Source: Nannocystis sp. (GTDB lineage: Bacteria > Myxococcota_A > Polyangia > Nannocystales > Nannocystaceae). From it: a stretch of DNA of 64,000 bases. The DNA lies in the NCBI RefSeq assembly GCF_016714285.1, contig NZ_JADJNN010000010.1:266135-330134 (forward strand). The letters are read 5' to 3'. The notes beneath the pieces are model-generated. The model saw only the letters and a program-made list of their open reading frames with translations, was not told where the DNA came from and did no database searches. Made by a program: the position numbers and the translations under genes. Shown here in pieces: positions 41,693 through 57,513 of this stretch; the first letter of the stretch is position 1, and the number at the start of each line of letters is the position of its first letter.

Positions 41693-41764
41693 GCTGGCGT
41701 AGCTCAATGGTAGAGCACCTGATTTGTAATCAGGCGGCTGCGGGTTCAAGTCCCATCGCCAGCT
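41693..41764 (+). tRNA. tRNA-Thr (UGU)
   Basis: The acceptor stem GCTGGCG pairs with CGCCAGC. The anticodon loop TTTGTAA carries TGT, which reads ACA. The T arm GGGTTCAAGTCCC is normal. CCA is not encoded. Confidence 0.95.
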
Positions 41765-41813
41765 CTTTCAATCCGCCAGATCCAAGCAACTCTTTCCCCT
41801 TAATGATCCTCCC

Positions 41814-41897
41814 GGATGGGTGCCCGAGTTGGCCAAAGGGAGCGGACTGTAAATCCGCCGCGTCACTGCTTCGAAGGTTCGAATCCTTCCCCATCCA
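41814..41897 (+). tRNA. tRNA-Tyr (GUA)
   Basis: The acceptor stem GGATGGG pairs with CCCATCC. The anticodon loop CTGTAAA carries GTA. A long variable arm (CGCGTCACTGCTTCGAA region) marks it as a class II tRNA, as expected for bacterial tRNA-Tyr. Confidence 0.95.
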
Positions 41898-41903
41898 CTC
41901 CCC

Positions 41904-41976
41904 GCGGGAGTAGCTCAGTTGGTAGAGCGTCAGCCTTCCAAGCTGAATGCCGCGAGTTCGACCCTCGTCTCCCGCT
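41904..41976 (+). tRNA. tRNA-Gly (UCC)
   Basis: The acceptor stem GCGGGAG pairs with CTCCCGC. The anticodon loop CTTCCAA carries TCC. It begins six bases after tRNA-Tyr. Confidence 0.95.
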
Positions 41977-41998
41977 CTCCGAAAAATTCAATCATCTC

Positions 41999-42071
41999 GC
42001 CCATGTAGCTCAGTTGGTAGAGCACATCCTTGGTAAGGATGAGGTCAGCGGTTCGACTCCGCTCATGGGCT
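41999..42071 (+). tRNA. tRNA-Thr (GGU)
   Basis: The acceptor stem GCCCATG pairs with CATGGGC. The anticodon loop TTGGTAA carries GGT. Thr-Tyr-Gly-Thr-tuf is the same order as the E. coli tufB operon. Confidence 0.95.
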
Positions 42072-42135
42072 CCCTACACAAACCCCCGACTTTCGCGGCC
42101 CCACGCAGGGCCATCTCGAGTGGAGAGACAGCGCC

Positions 42136-43341
42136 ATGGCCAAGGAAACATTCAAGCGAAACAAGCCCCACGTGAACATCGGCACGATCGGCCATGTGGA
42201 CCACGGAAAGACGACGCTGACAGCGGCGATCACGAGCGTGTTGAGCAAGAAGGGGTGGGCGGAGTTCAAGGGCTACGACCAGATCGACAAGGCGCCGGAG
42301 GAGCGGGCGCGCGGGATCACGATCAGCACGGCGCACGTGGAGTACGAGTCTGAGAAGCGGCACTACGCGCACGTGGATTGCCCTGGTCACGCGGACTACA
42401 TCAAGAACATGATCACGGGGGCGGCGCAGATGGACGGGGCGATCCTCGTGGTGAGCGCGCCGGACGGTCCGATGCCGCAGACGCGGGAGCACATCCTTCT
42501 GGGGCGCCAGGTGGGAATCCCGGCGATGGTGGTGTTCCTGAACAAGATCGACATGCTGCCGCCGGGGAATGACGGTGCGGAGATGATCGAGCTTGTGGAA
42601 GTGGAACTTCGTGACCTTCTGAGCAAGTACGGGTTCGATGGGGACAACGTGCCGATCGTGCAGGGCTCGGCGCTGAAGGCGTTGAGCGCGACGAGCGCGG
42701 ACTCGGAGGATGCGAAGTGCATCTTCGACCTGATGGATGCGTGCGACAGCTACATCCCGCAGCCGGTGCGTGAGCTGGACAAGCCGTTCCTGATGCCTGT
42801 GGAGGACGTGTTCACGATCTCTGGGCGCGGGACGGTGAGCACGGGTCGCATCGAGCGCGGCAAGGTGAAGGTGGGCGAGGAAGTGGAGATCGTGGGCATC
42901 CGCGACACCCAGAAGACCACGATCACGGGCGTGGAGATGTTCCGGAAGCTGCTGGACGAGGGCCAGGCCGGTGACAACGTGGGCCTGCTGCTGCGCGGTG
43001 TGAAGCGCGAGGACGTGGAGCGCGGCCAGGTGCTGTGCAAGCCGGGCTCGATCACGCCGCACAAGAAGTTCACGGCGAAGGTGTACATCCTGAAGAAGGA
43101 GGAGGGCGGTCGCCACACGCCGTTCTTCAAGGGATACCGGCCGCAGTTTTACTTCCGGACGACGGACGTGACGGGTTCAGTGGTGCTGCCCGAAGGGGTG
43201 GAGATGGTGATGCCCGGTGACAACATCGAGATCATCGTCGAGCTGCACAACACGATCGCGTGCGAGGACGGCCTGAAGTTCGCCATCCGTGAGGGCGGCA
43301 AGACCGTCGGCGCCGGCGTCGTCATCAAGATCATCGAATAA
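42136..43341 (+). CDS. tuf: Elongation factor Tu (copy 1)
   Basis: A 401-residue EF-Tu that delivers aminoacyl-tRNA to the ribosome. The GTPase motifs are GHVDHGKT (19-26), DCPGH, NKID and SALK, and all three domains are present. GGAGAG precedes the ATG. It is nearly identical to the second copy at 59792; by eye only about six bases differ, giving one residue change (Asp198 here, Ala198 there). Codons favour GTG, GCG and CTG, unlike the C-ending codons of the surrounding genes, so its base use stands apart. It follows four tRNA genes and should be transcribed with them. Confidence 0.99.
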   Translation: MAKETFKRNKPHVNIGTIGHVDHGKTTLTAAITSVLSKKGWAEFKGYDQIDKAPEERARGITISTAHVEYESEKRHYAHVDCPGHADYIKNMITGAAQMDGAILVVSAPDGPMPQTREHILLGRQVGIPAMVVFLNKIDMLPPGNDGAEMIELVEVELRDLLSKYGFDGDNVPIVQGSALKALSATSADSEDAKCIFDLMDACDSYIPQPVRELDKPFLMPVEDVFTISGRGTVSTGRIERGKVKVGEEVEIVGIRDTQKTTITGVEMFRKLLDEGQAGDNVGLLLRGVKREDVERGQVLCKPGSITPHKKFTAKVYILKKEEGGRHTPFFKGYRPQFYFRTTDVTGSVVLPEGVEMVMPGDNIEIIVELHNTIACEDGLKFAIREGGKTVGAGVVIKIIE

Positions 43342-43352
43342 TCTCAAGCCTT

Positions 43353-43380
43353 TGGGTCTGCGGATGTCACCGCAGACCCA
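43353..43380 (+). terminator. Hairpin after tuf copy 1
   Basis: An 11-bp perfect stem, TGGGTCTGCGG / CCGCAGACCCA, with a 6-base loop lies 11 bases after the stop. GGTCTTTG follows rather than a full T-run, so it may be a partial terminator or processing site between tuf and the rpmG-secE-nusG genes. Confidence 0.6.
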
Positions 43381-43454
43381 GGTCTTTGCCCCAAGTTGCT
43401 TTTTGGAACGGGCCTTGCTATGTCTTGGCCCTTCCGCTCCGCGCGAGAACACCC

Positions 43455-43616
43455 ATGGCTGCCGGTAACCGCATCATCATCCAGTTCGAGTGCCAGTCGT
43501 GCAAGCGGCGCAACTACTCGTCGACCAAGAACAAGCGCACCACCCCGGAGAAGCTCGTTCTCAAGAAGTTCTGCCGGCACTGCCGGAAGCACGCGGAGCA
43601 CAAAGAGACCAAGTAA
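43455..43616 (+). CDS. rpmG: 50S ribosomal protein L33
   Basis: A 53-residue L33. The two pairs CQSC and CRHC form the zinc-binding version, and the basic middle (KRRNYSSTKNKRTTPEKLVLKKF) is typical. The ATG at 43455 begins the family's usual start MAAGNRI. It sits between tuf and tRNA-Trp, a common position. Confidence 0.97.
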   Translation: MAAGNRIIIQFECQSCKRRNYSSTKNKRTTPEKLVLKKFCRHCRKHAEHKETK

Positions 43617-43653
43617 CAACCCGCGCCAGGCCGGCGCGGATCGCGGTTCATAC

Positions 43654-43726
43654 AGGGCGTTAGCTCAGTTGGTAGAGCAGCGGACTCCAAATCCGCAGGC
43701 CGAGGGTTCGAGCCCCCCACGCCCTG
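43654..43726 (+). tRNA. tRNA-Trp (CCA)
   Basis: The acceptor stem AGGGCGT pairs with ACGCCCT. The anticodon loop CTCCAAA carries CCA. It lies between rpmG and secE, as in many bacteria. Confidence 0.95.
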
Positions 43727-43777
43727 CTTCCTGTCAGAGATGGCGGCCTTCATGCCACCTTGACCGCGAAACCCGCC

Positions 43778-44209
43778 ATGTCCACAACTCCTCCCCGCAA
43801 ACGAAAGCTTGTTGTCTCCCGCGACTTCGATCCAAGTCGCTGGGCGCATGCGGCTTTCTTTGTCGGTTTCCTGATGTTGGCCTTCGTGCTGACCAACTTC
43901 ACGGAGGATCTGTGGGCCATCTTGTGGTCGTATTACCCTCGCGCGCTCGGCCGGCCGAACTCCGAGATGTCGACCACAATCGGCATCCTGATCTCTCTGG
44001 TGCTGGCGGTGATGGCTTGGCGCAACAAGCGTTGGTTCAAGTTCATCAGTGAAGTGGCCACCGAGGTCTCCCAGGTCACCTGGCCCACGCGCGCCGAGAC
44101 CCGCGCCGCGACCATCGTCGTCGTCGTCCTCACCATCATCTGCTCCATCATCCTGGCGATCATGGACCTGTTCTGGTCCAACGTGACCGACTGGCTTTAC
44201 AGCCTATAG
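43778..44209 (+). CDS. secE: Preprotein translocase subunit SecE
   Basis: A 143-residue SecE, the clamp subunit of the SecYEG channel. Three hydrophobic helices are visible: AAFFVGFLMLAFVLTNF, TIGILISLVLAVMAW and TIVVVVLTIICSIILAIMDLFW. The conserved amphipathic segment before the last one (FISEVATEVSQVTWPTRAETRAAT) is the SecE signature. The ATG at 43778 is preferred over TTG 43760. The three-helix form is like that of E. coli. nusG follows. Confidence 0.95.
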   Translation: MSTTPPRKRKLVVSRDFDPSRWAHAAFFVGFLMLAFVLTNFTEDLWAILWSYYPRALGRPNSEMSTTIGILISLVLAVMAWRNKRWFKFISEVATEVSQVTWPTRAETRAATIVVVVLTIICSIILAIMDLFWSNVTDWLYSL

Positions 44210-44383
44210 CTGCGGACTGGCTGCGGCTTGGCCGCGGTCTGGCCGAGGTCTGACTGCGGTCAGGCCGCGAACTACGGCGGTCGGTCGCTCCTCTCGCTCT
44301 CTCCCTCTCGTCTCCCCCCTCGGCCCCCCTGGCGGCAACCCCCGGTATCACCGGCCCTCTCACGGAGTACAGGAAATTCGCTC

Positions 44384-44923
44384 ATGGAGTGGTACGTCGT
44401 CAACACCTTCTCCGGCTACGAGAACACGGTGAAGAAGAACCTCGAGGAGCGCATCGAAAAGGGCGGCCTCCACGAGCAGTTCGGAGAGATCCTCATACCG
44501 TCCGAGAAGGTCGCTGAGCGCCGTGGCAAGAGCACGGTTCAGAAGACCAACAAGTTCTTCCCCGGCTATATCTTCATCGAGATGGAGCTGACCAAGGCGA
44601 GCTGGCACCTTGTCCAGACCACACCCAAGGTCACCGGCTTCCTCGGCGGTCAGAACCCCCGCAAGGTCCCCACGCCCGAGATGAACCGCGTTCGCGGTCA
44701 GGAGCCGATCCCATCCGAGCAACCTGTGCCGGAGAAGGTTGTGCCCAATATCACGTACCACGTGAGCCAGCAGGTGCGCGTCCGCAGTGGTGCGTTCGCC
44801 AACTTCACGGGCGAGGTCGAGGAGATCAACGCCGACAAGCAGAAGATCTGGCTGTCCGTGTCCCTCTTCGGCCGCCCGACCCGTGTCGAAGTCGACTTTT
44901 CTGAGGTCGAGCCTGTTGCTTAG
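44384..44923 (+). CDS. nusG: Transcription termination/antitermination protein NusG
   Basis: A 179-residue NusG that binds RNA polymerase and couples it to Rho or ribosomes. The NGN domain begins EWYVVNTFSGYENTVKKNLEERI and contains FFPGYIFIEMELT. The KOW domain is QQVRVRSGAFANFTGEVEEINADKQKIWLSVSLFGRPTRVEVDFSEVE. AGGAAA lies upstream of the ATG. The 174-base gap before it is GC-rich with repeated G-C-GG-T words; no hairpin with a T-run was seen. Confidence 0.98.
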   Translation: MEWYVVNTFSGYENTVKKNLEERIEKGGLHEQFGEILIPSEKVAERRGKSTVQKTNKFFPGYIFIEMELTKASWHLVQTTPKVTGFLGGQNPRKVPTPEMNRVRGQEPIPSEQPVPEKVVPNITYHVSQQVRVRSGAFANFTGEVEEINADKQKIWLSVSLFGRPTRVEVDFSEVEPVA

Positions 44924-45041
44924 CGCTCGCGGATCTGCGACATCTCCAGCCCGCCGCGACCCAGTTCGCCCGCGTCGCCTCATCCCTCACCTCGAGTGAG
45001 CCTCGCGTCGCCATCGTCCCTTTCGCCGTCAGCAAGAAGTC

Positions 45042-45467
45042 ATGAAGAAGGTTACCGCGTACATCAAGCTCCAGGTGAAGGCCGCCCAGGCCAATCCCGC
45101 CCCGCCGATCGGCCCCGCCCTCGGTTCCAAGGGCGTCAACATCATGGAGTTCTGCAAGCAGTTCAACGCGCGCACGCAGAAGGACGCGGGCTTGGTCATC
45201 CCGGTGGTCATCACCGTGTACAGCGACCGCTCCTTCACCTTCATCACCAAGACCCCGCCAGCATCGATCATGCTGCTCAAGGCGATGAGCAAGGAGAAGG
45301 GCTCCGGCGTGCCGAACATCCAGAAGATCGGCAAGGTCAACTCCAAGACCATCCGCGAGATCGCCGAGACCAAGTTCAAGGACATGAACGCGGCCTCGAT
45401 CGAGGCCGCCATGCGCTCGATCGCTGGCACCGCCCGCTCGATGGGCATCGACGTCGTCGACGCCTGA
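45042..45467 (+). CDS. rplK: 50S ribosomal protein L11
   Basis: A 141-residue L11 of the GTPase-associated centre. The N-terminal KKVTAYIKLQVKAAQANPAPPIGPALGSKGVNIMEFCKQFNART and C-terminal rRNA-binding domain (KEKGSGVPNIQKIGKVNSKTIREIAETKFKDMNAAS) are standard. Confidence 0.99.
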   Translation: MKKVTAYIKLQVKAAQANPAPPIGPALGSKGVNIMEFCKQFNARTQKDAGLVIPVVITVYSDRSFTFITKTPPASIMLLKAMSKEKGSGVPNIQKIGKVNSKTIREIAETKFKDMNAASIEAAMRSIAGTARSMGIDVVDA

Positions 45468-45576
45468 CCGGCGCCGATCAGTGTTTTTTGCCGGCGTAAC
45501 GCCGACACCCCAACACCCGGGGGAGGGTAACTCGCCAGCGAGCCCCGCCAGGACCCCGGAAAGGCAAGCGAGAGAA

Positions 45577-46278
45577 ATGGGCAAGAAGTATGACGCGGCG
45601 TTCAAGCTGGTCGACCGTGAGAAGCGCTACACGGTGGTCGAGGCTTGCGAGCTGCTCCCGTCCCTGAAGTTCGCCAAGTTCGATGAGACCGTCGAAGTGG
45701 CCGCCCGCTTGGGCGTTAACCCGAAGCACGCTGACCAGATGATCCGGTCGAGCTGCGCGCTCCCCCACGGCACCGGCAAGTCGCTGCGCGTGGTGGTGTT
45801 CGCCAAGGGCGATCGTGCGGCCGAGGCCCGCGATGCAGGCGCCGACTTCGTGGGCGCTGAGGATCTGGTCGAGCGCGTCCTCAAGGAGAACTGGCTCGAC
45901 TTCGACAGCGCGATCGCCACACCTGACATGATGGGTCTGGTCGGGCGCCTCGGCCGGGTGCTTGGCCCGCGTAACCTGATGCCGAATCCCAAGGTTGGCA
46001 CCGTTACGATGGACGTGGCCAAGGCGATCCGCGAGATCAAGGCCGGCCGCATCGAATTTCGCACCGAGAAGACGGGCATCGTCCACGCGCCGATCGGCAA
46101 GCTCTCCTTCGGTGGCGCCAAGCTCCAGGAGAACCTGACCTCGCTGCTGGACACCCTGCAGCGCCTCAAGCCCTCCACCGCCAAGGGCAAGTACTTCAAG
46201 AGCGTCGCGCTGTCGTCGACGATGGGTCCATCCATCCGACTCGACACCAATGATGTGGCCGCGCTCGTCGAGCGCTGA
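45577..46278 (+). CDS. rplA: 50S ribosomal protein L1
   Basis: A 233-residue L1, binding the L1 stalk and, in many bacteria, repressing its own rplK-rplA message. The signature GRLGRVLGPRNLMPNPKVGTV lies near residues 125-145. The ATG at 45577 starts MGKKYDAAFKLVDREKRY; an upstream in-frame start gives non-conserved sequence. Confidence 0.98.
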   Translation: MGKKYDAAFKLVDREKRYTVVEACELLPSLKFAKFDETVEVAARLGVNPKHADQMIRSSCALPHGTGKSLRVVVFAKGDRAAEARDAGADFVGAEDLVERVLKENWLDFDSAIATPDMMGLVGRLGRVLGPRNLMPNPKVGTVTMDVAKAIREIKAGRIEFRTEKTGIVHAPIGKLSFGGAKLQENLTSLLDTLQRLKPSTAKGKYFKSVALSSTMGPSIRLDTNDVAALVER

Positions 46279-46520
46279 GTCACCCTGCCTTTCTTGTCCG
46301 AGCCACGACTTCAGGAGGCTGTCCGCATCGAGGTGAATGTCACGAAGGACCCGGATTCCCGGGCAACACACTCGCAGACAGCAGGTGGTCGGCCAGCCCG
46401 ACCTTGAACGCCAGAGAGCGGCCCGCCGAGAGTGGAGCGAACGTTGAGGAGAGGGCCGGCGCATGCCAGTCCCCGAACTCGGCGGTCCTCCCTCCCGGAG
46501 GGCCAAGGAGACCAAAGACC
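46279..46520 (+). promoter_or_regulatory. Leader of the rplJ-rplL message
   Basis: The 242-base leader is where L10-L7/L12 feedback control usually acts. A hairpin at 46484-46504 (GGTCCTCC / GGAGGGCC, 5-base loop) abuts the AAGGAG ribosome-binding site (46505-46510), placed to control rplJ translation. I did not identify a full L10-leader fold by eye. Confidence 0.45.
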
Positions 46521-47036
46521 ATGAGGCTGAACAAACACGAGCAATCGAGCCAGTTGCGCGCCGCCCTCAGCGACGTGCCCGCCTTCATCCTGCTCGACTA
46601 CACGGGCATCACGGTGGCCGAGGCCACGGACCTGCGGAACAAGTTCCGCGCTGGCGAGTGCAAGTACCAGGTCTTCAAGAACTCGGTCGTGCACTACGCC
46701 ATCCAGGGCACCCGCCACGAGCCGATCTCGTCGATGCTTACGGGCATGACGGCGATCGCCTACTCGCCGACCGATCCGGGCGCCGCCGCCCGCATCGCCC
46801 GCGAGTTCGCCCGCGACGCCAAGAACTTCAAGATCAAGGGTGGCGTCATCGAGGGCACCGTCCTCGATGCATCCGGCGTGAATCGTCTCGCCGATATGCC
46901 CGGGCCGCGCGAGCTCAAGGCCCAGTTCTTGGCGTTGCTCAACACCCCGGCGACGAGCTTCGTCCGCGTCCTCAACGCCGCCCCGCAGAGCCTCCTCTAC
47001 GTCCTCAACGCCCGCAAGGACCAGCTCGCTGCCTGA
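46521..47036 (+). CDS. rplJ: 50S ribosomal protein L10
   Basis: A 171-residue L10, which anchors L7/L12 dimers to the ribosome. It begins MRLNKHEQSSQLRAALSDVPAFILLDYTGITVAEATDLRNKFR and ends in the L7/L12-binding helix (FVRVLNAAPQSLLYVLNARKDQLA). ATG 46521 follows AAGGAG at 10 bases. rplL begins 53 bases after the stop. Confidence 0.97.
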   Translation: MRLNKHEQSSQLRAALSDVPAFILLDYTGITVAEATDLRNKFRAGECKYQVFKNSVVHYAIQGTRHEPISSMLTGMTAIAYSPTDPGAAARIAREFARDAKNFKIKGGVIEGTVLDASGVNRLADMPGPRELKAQFLALLNTPATSFVRVLNAAPQSLLYVLNARKDQLAA

Positions 47037-47089
47037 GCTGGCTCCGCACCTGAATTCACCCCGAAACGACACTCTGAAGGAATCTGAAC

Positions 47090-47484
47090 ATGTCCGCTGC
47101 TGTACCCGTGATCAAGTCATCGACTACCTGAGCAATCTGCCGGTCATCGAGATCGCCAATCTCGTCAAGGAGCTCGAGGCCAAGTGGGGCGTCTCCGCTG
47201 CTGCGCCGGTCGCCGCTGCTGGCCCCGCCGCTGGCGGTGGTACTGCCCCGACGCCGGTCGTCGAGGAGAAGACCGAGTTCTCTGTCGTCCTCAAGGGCTT
47301 CGGCGACAAGAAGATCAACGTCATCAAGGCCGTCCGCACCCTCAACCCCAGCCTCGGCCTCAAGGAGGCCAAGGACTTGGTCGAGAGCGCCCCGGCCAAC
47401 ATCAAGGACGGCATCTCCAAGGCCGAGGCTGAGGAGATGAAGAAGATTCTCGTGGAGGCAGGCGCTGAAGTCGAAGTCAAGTGA
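47090..47484 (+). CDS. rplL: 50S ribosomal protein L7/L12, frameshifted in this sequence
   Basis: The product is unmistakable: (M)SAAV-(T)-RDQVIDYLSNLPVIEIANLVKELEAKWG, an Ala/Gly hinge (SAAAPVAAAGPAAGGGTAP), then the C-terminal domain EKTEFSVVLKGFGDKKINVIKAVRTLNPSLGLKEAKDLVESAP. The correct start is ATG 47090, with AAGGA eight bases upstream. Frame 1 gives M-S-A-A-V-P-V-I and stops at TGA 47129. The conserved reading continues in another frame from CGT at 47107. One base is missing in GTACCCGTGAT (GTAACCCGTGAT would restore V-T-R-D). The interval is 395 bases, one short of a multiple of three. No other start exists in the main frame. Corrected length is 131 residues. Confidence 0.93.
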
Positions 47485-47731
47485 GCACGCGGCGTCCACC
47501 GCGGCGCCCGTCCAGCTTTCGTGTGTATGGCGCCAGGGGGTCCCCTCCTGGTGCCGTACACCCGTGTAATTTTCCCGGAGCATTTTCGCGCCCACGGCGC
47601 CCGCTCCTCCGCACCTTAATGGCCCTCTGGGCACCTAGACAATCTGCAGACCCTCCGACGGTCCCCCCGGACCGAACTCAGCCGCCTGGCCCGCTGCCCG
47701 CCGCCGCAGCGACTCCATCCAAGGAACGCCG
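47485..47731 (+). promoter_or_regulatory. rplL-rpoB intergenic attenuator with a long hairpin
   Basis: The 247-base gap contains a 15-bp stem with two G-T pairs: GTGTATGGCGCCAGG (47521-47535), a 9-base loop, CCTGGTGCCGTACAC (47545-47559), followed by CCGTGTAATTTT. In E. coli the same gap holds an attenuator and RNase III site that lowers rpoBC expression relative to the ribosomal genes. The hairpin is well placed for that role. Confidence 0.65.
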
Positions 47732-51916
<4,185 letters not shown>

Positions 51917-51945
51917 GCTGATCCGGGAAGCAAGGAGCGAAGGCC

Positions 51946-56148
<4,203 letters not shown>

Positions 56149-56453
56149 AGCGCGAGCCGAAGCGGGAGATCTCCCTCCTGCCCGGCGCTGTCTCACGCGC
56201 GGCCCAGCCGCCAGCCCTCAGGGGCTGGCCCTACAGCCCCGCAGTCGCCACAAGCGAGGCCCAAAGCCATTCCTGGCAGGGCCTTCGGACCGCCTCCCGC
56301 GTCGTTCCCACGGATGGTCCGCCTGGAACGATGCTTGATCTGGGCCCTGCCCACCTATATAAACAGCGCCCCACGCCTCCAAGGGCGAGGACGCTCCAAG
56401 GGCCGTACCTCCACCGAGGCCAGCCCGCCCGACCGCGAAAGCCTTCACTGCGC
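56149..56453 (+). promoter_or_regulatory. rpoC-rpsL gap: hairpins and str-operon promoter
   Basis: A hairpin GCCAGCCC-TCAG-GGGCTGGC (56210-56229) and a palindrome GGGAGATCTCCC (56164-56175) follow rpoC, without T-runs. A candidate promoter, TTGATC (56335-56340), 17 bases, TATAAA (56358-56363), lies 91 bases before rpsL. The first part of the gap otherwise shows nothing. Confidence 0.55.
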
Positions 56454-56825
56454 ATGCCGACGATCAACCAGCTTGTCCGCAAGGGACGTCAACAGCAAAA
56501 GAAGAAGGGCACCGCCCCCGCCCTCCGGAGCTGCCCGCAAAAGCGTGGCGTGTGCGTCCGCGTGTATACCTGCACGCCGAAGAAGCCGAACTCCGCCCTC
56601 CGCAAGGTCGCCCGCGTTCGCCTCACCAACGGCATGGAGGTCACGACCTACATCCCGGGCGAGGGCCACAACCTGCAAGAGCACTCGATGGTGCTGATCC
56701 GTGGCGGTCGCGTGAAAGACCTCCCCGGCGTCCGCTACCACGTGGTCCGCGGCACCCTCGACACCACCGGCGTCAACGGCCGTCGCCAGCGCCGCTCCAA
56801 GTACGGCGCCAAGCGCCCGAAGTAG
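56454..56825 (+). CDS. rpsL: 30S ribosomal protein S12
   Basis: A 123-residue S12 of the decoding centre. PTINQLVRKGRQQQ opens it. The loops TPKKPNSALRK and GGRVKDLPGVRYH, where streptomycin-resistance changes occur, carry the wild-type lysines. ATG 56454 sets the normal N-terminus. rpsG follows after 23 bases. Confidence 0.99.
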   Translation: MPTINQLVRKGRQQQKKKGTAPALRSCPQKRGVCVRVYTCTPKKPNSALRKVARVRLTNGMEVTTYIPGEGHNLQEHSMVLIRGGRVKDLPGVRYHVVRGTLDTTGVNGRRQRRSKYGAKRPK

Positions 56826-56848
56826 GCCCTTAGAAAGTTCAAGCTGCC

Positions 56849-57337
56849 ATGTCCCGTAAAGGCATCACCACCCGCGAGCGGCCGAGCAACGACATCCGGT
56901 ACACCGATCATCCGCAGGAGATGAACCGGAACATCCACAAGTTCATCTGCGGCATCATGTACGACGGCAAGAAGTCGATCGCCGAGAAGATCGTCTTCGG
57001 CGCCTTCGACATCATCTCCGAGCGCACCAAGGACGACCCCGTCAAGGTGTTCGAGAAGGCCGTCGCCAATGTGCTCCCCCGCCTCGAGGTCCGCTCGCGC
57101 CGCGTCGGCGGTTCGAACTATCAGGTCCCTGTTGAGGTCCGCCCCGAGCGCGGCATGGCCCTGGCCTACCGCTGGCTGATCGGGTTCTCCCGCTCTCGCC
57201 CGGAGAAGACCATGCGTGAGCGCCTCGCCAACGAGATGATGGACGCCTCGCAGAATCGCGGCGGCGCCGTGAAGAAGCGGGAAGACACCCACAAGATGGC
57301 GGACGCCAACAAGGCCTTCGCGCACTACCGCTGGTGA
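56849..57337 (+). CDS. rpsG: 30S ribosomal protein S7
   Basis: A 162-residue S7 that initiates 30S head assembly. Conserved parts include NIHKFICGIMYDGKKSIAEKIVFGAFDII, RPRLEVRSRRVGGSNYQVPVEV (starting at NVLPRLEVR) and AYRWLIGFSRSRPEKTMRERLANEM, and it ends AFAHYRW. The length is a few residues above the 155-158 common form. Confidence 0.98.
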   Translation: MSRKGITTRERPSNDIRYTDHPQEMNRNIHKFICGIMYDGKKSIAEKIVFGAFDIISERTKDDPVKVFEKAVANVLPRLEVRSRRVGGSNYQVPVEVRPERGMALAYRWLIGFSRSRPEKTMRERLANEMMDASQNRGGAVKKREDTHKMADANKAFAHYRW

Positions 57338-57513
57338 GCCGTAGGTAAGGATCTCCACCACCCTGATCTGAAAAATCTTCGATCCCTCGCTCGCCTCGTA
57401 CCAACCGGTACCTGGCGTCAGGGAAACCGAACGGGCCCCTCGCTCGCCACACCCGCTCCAGATGGAGACGGATGGCGAGCAGAGCGGCCCTTGGGTCGTT
57501 CTCCGAAGCCCTC

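Noticed and set aside
45480..45520. T-run and inverted repeat between rplK and rplA as a terminator
   Set aside because: The T-run precedes the stem rather than following it, and the stem has a mismatch; rplA is surely expressed with rplK.
56454..56825. Possible streptomycin-resistance change in S12
   Set aside because: The two key loops carry the wild-type lysines.
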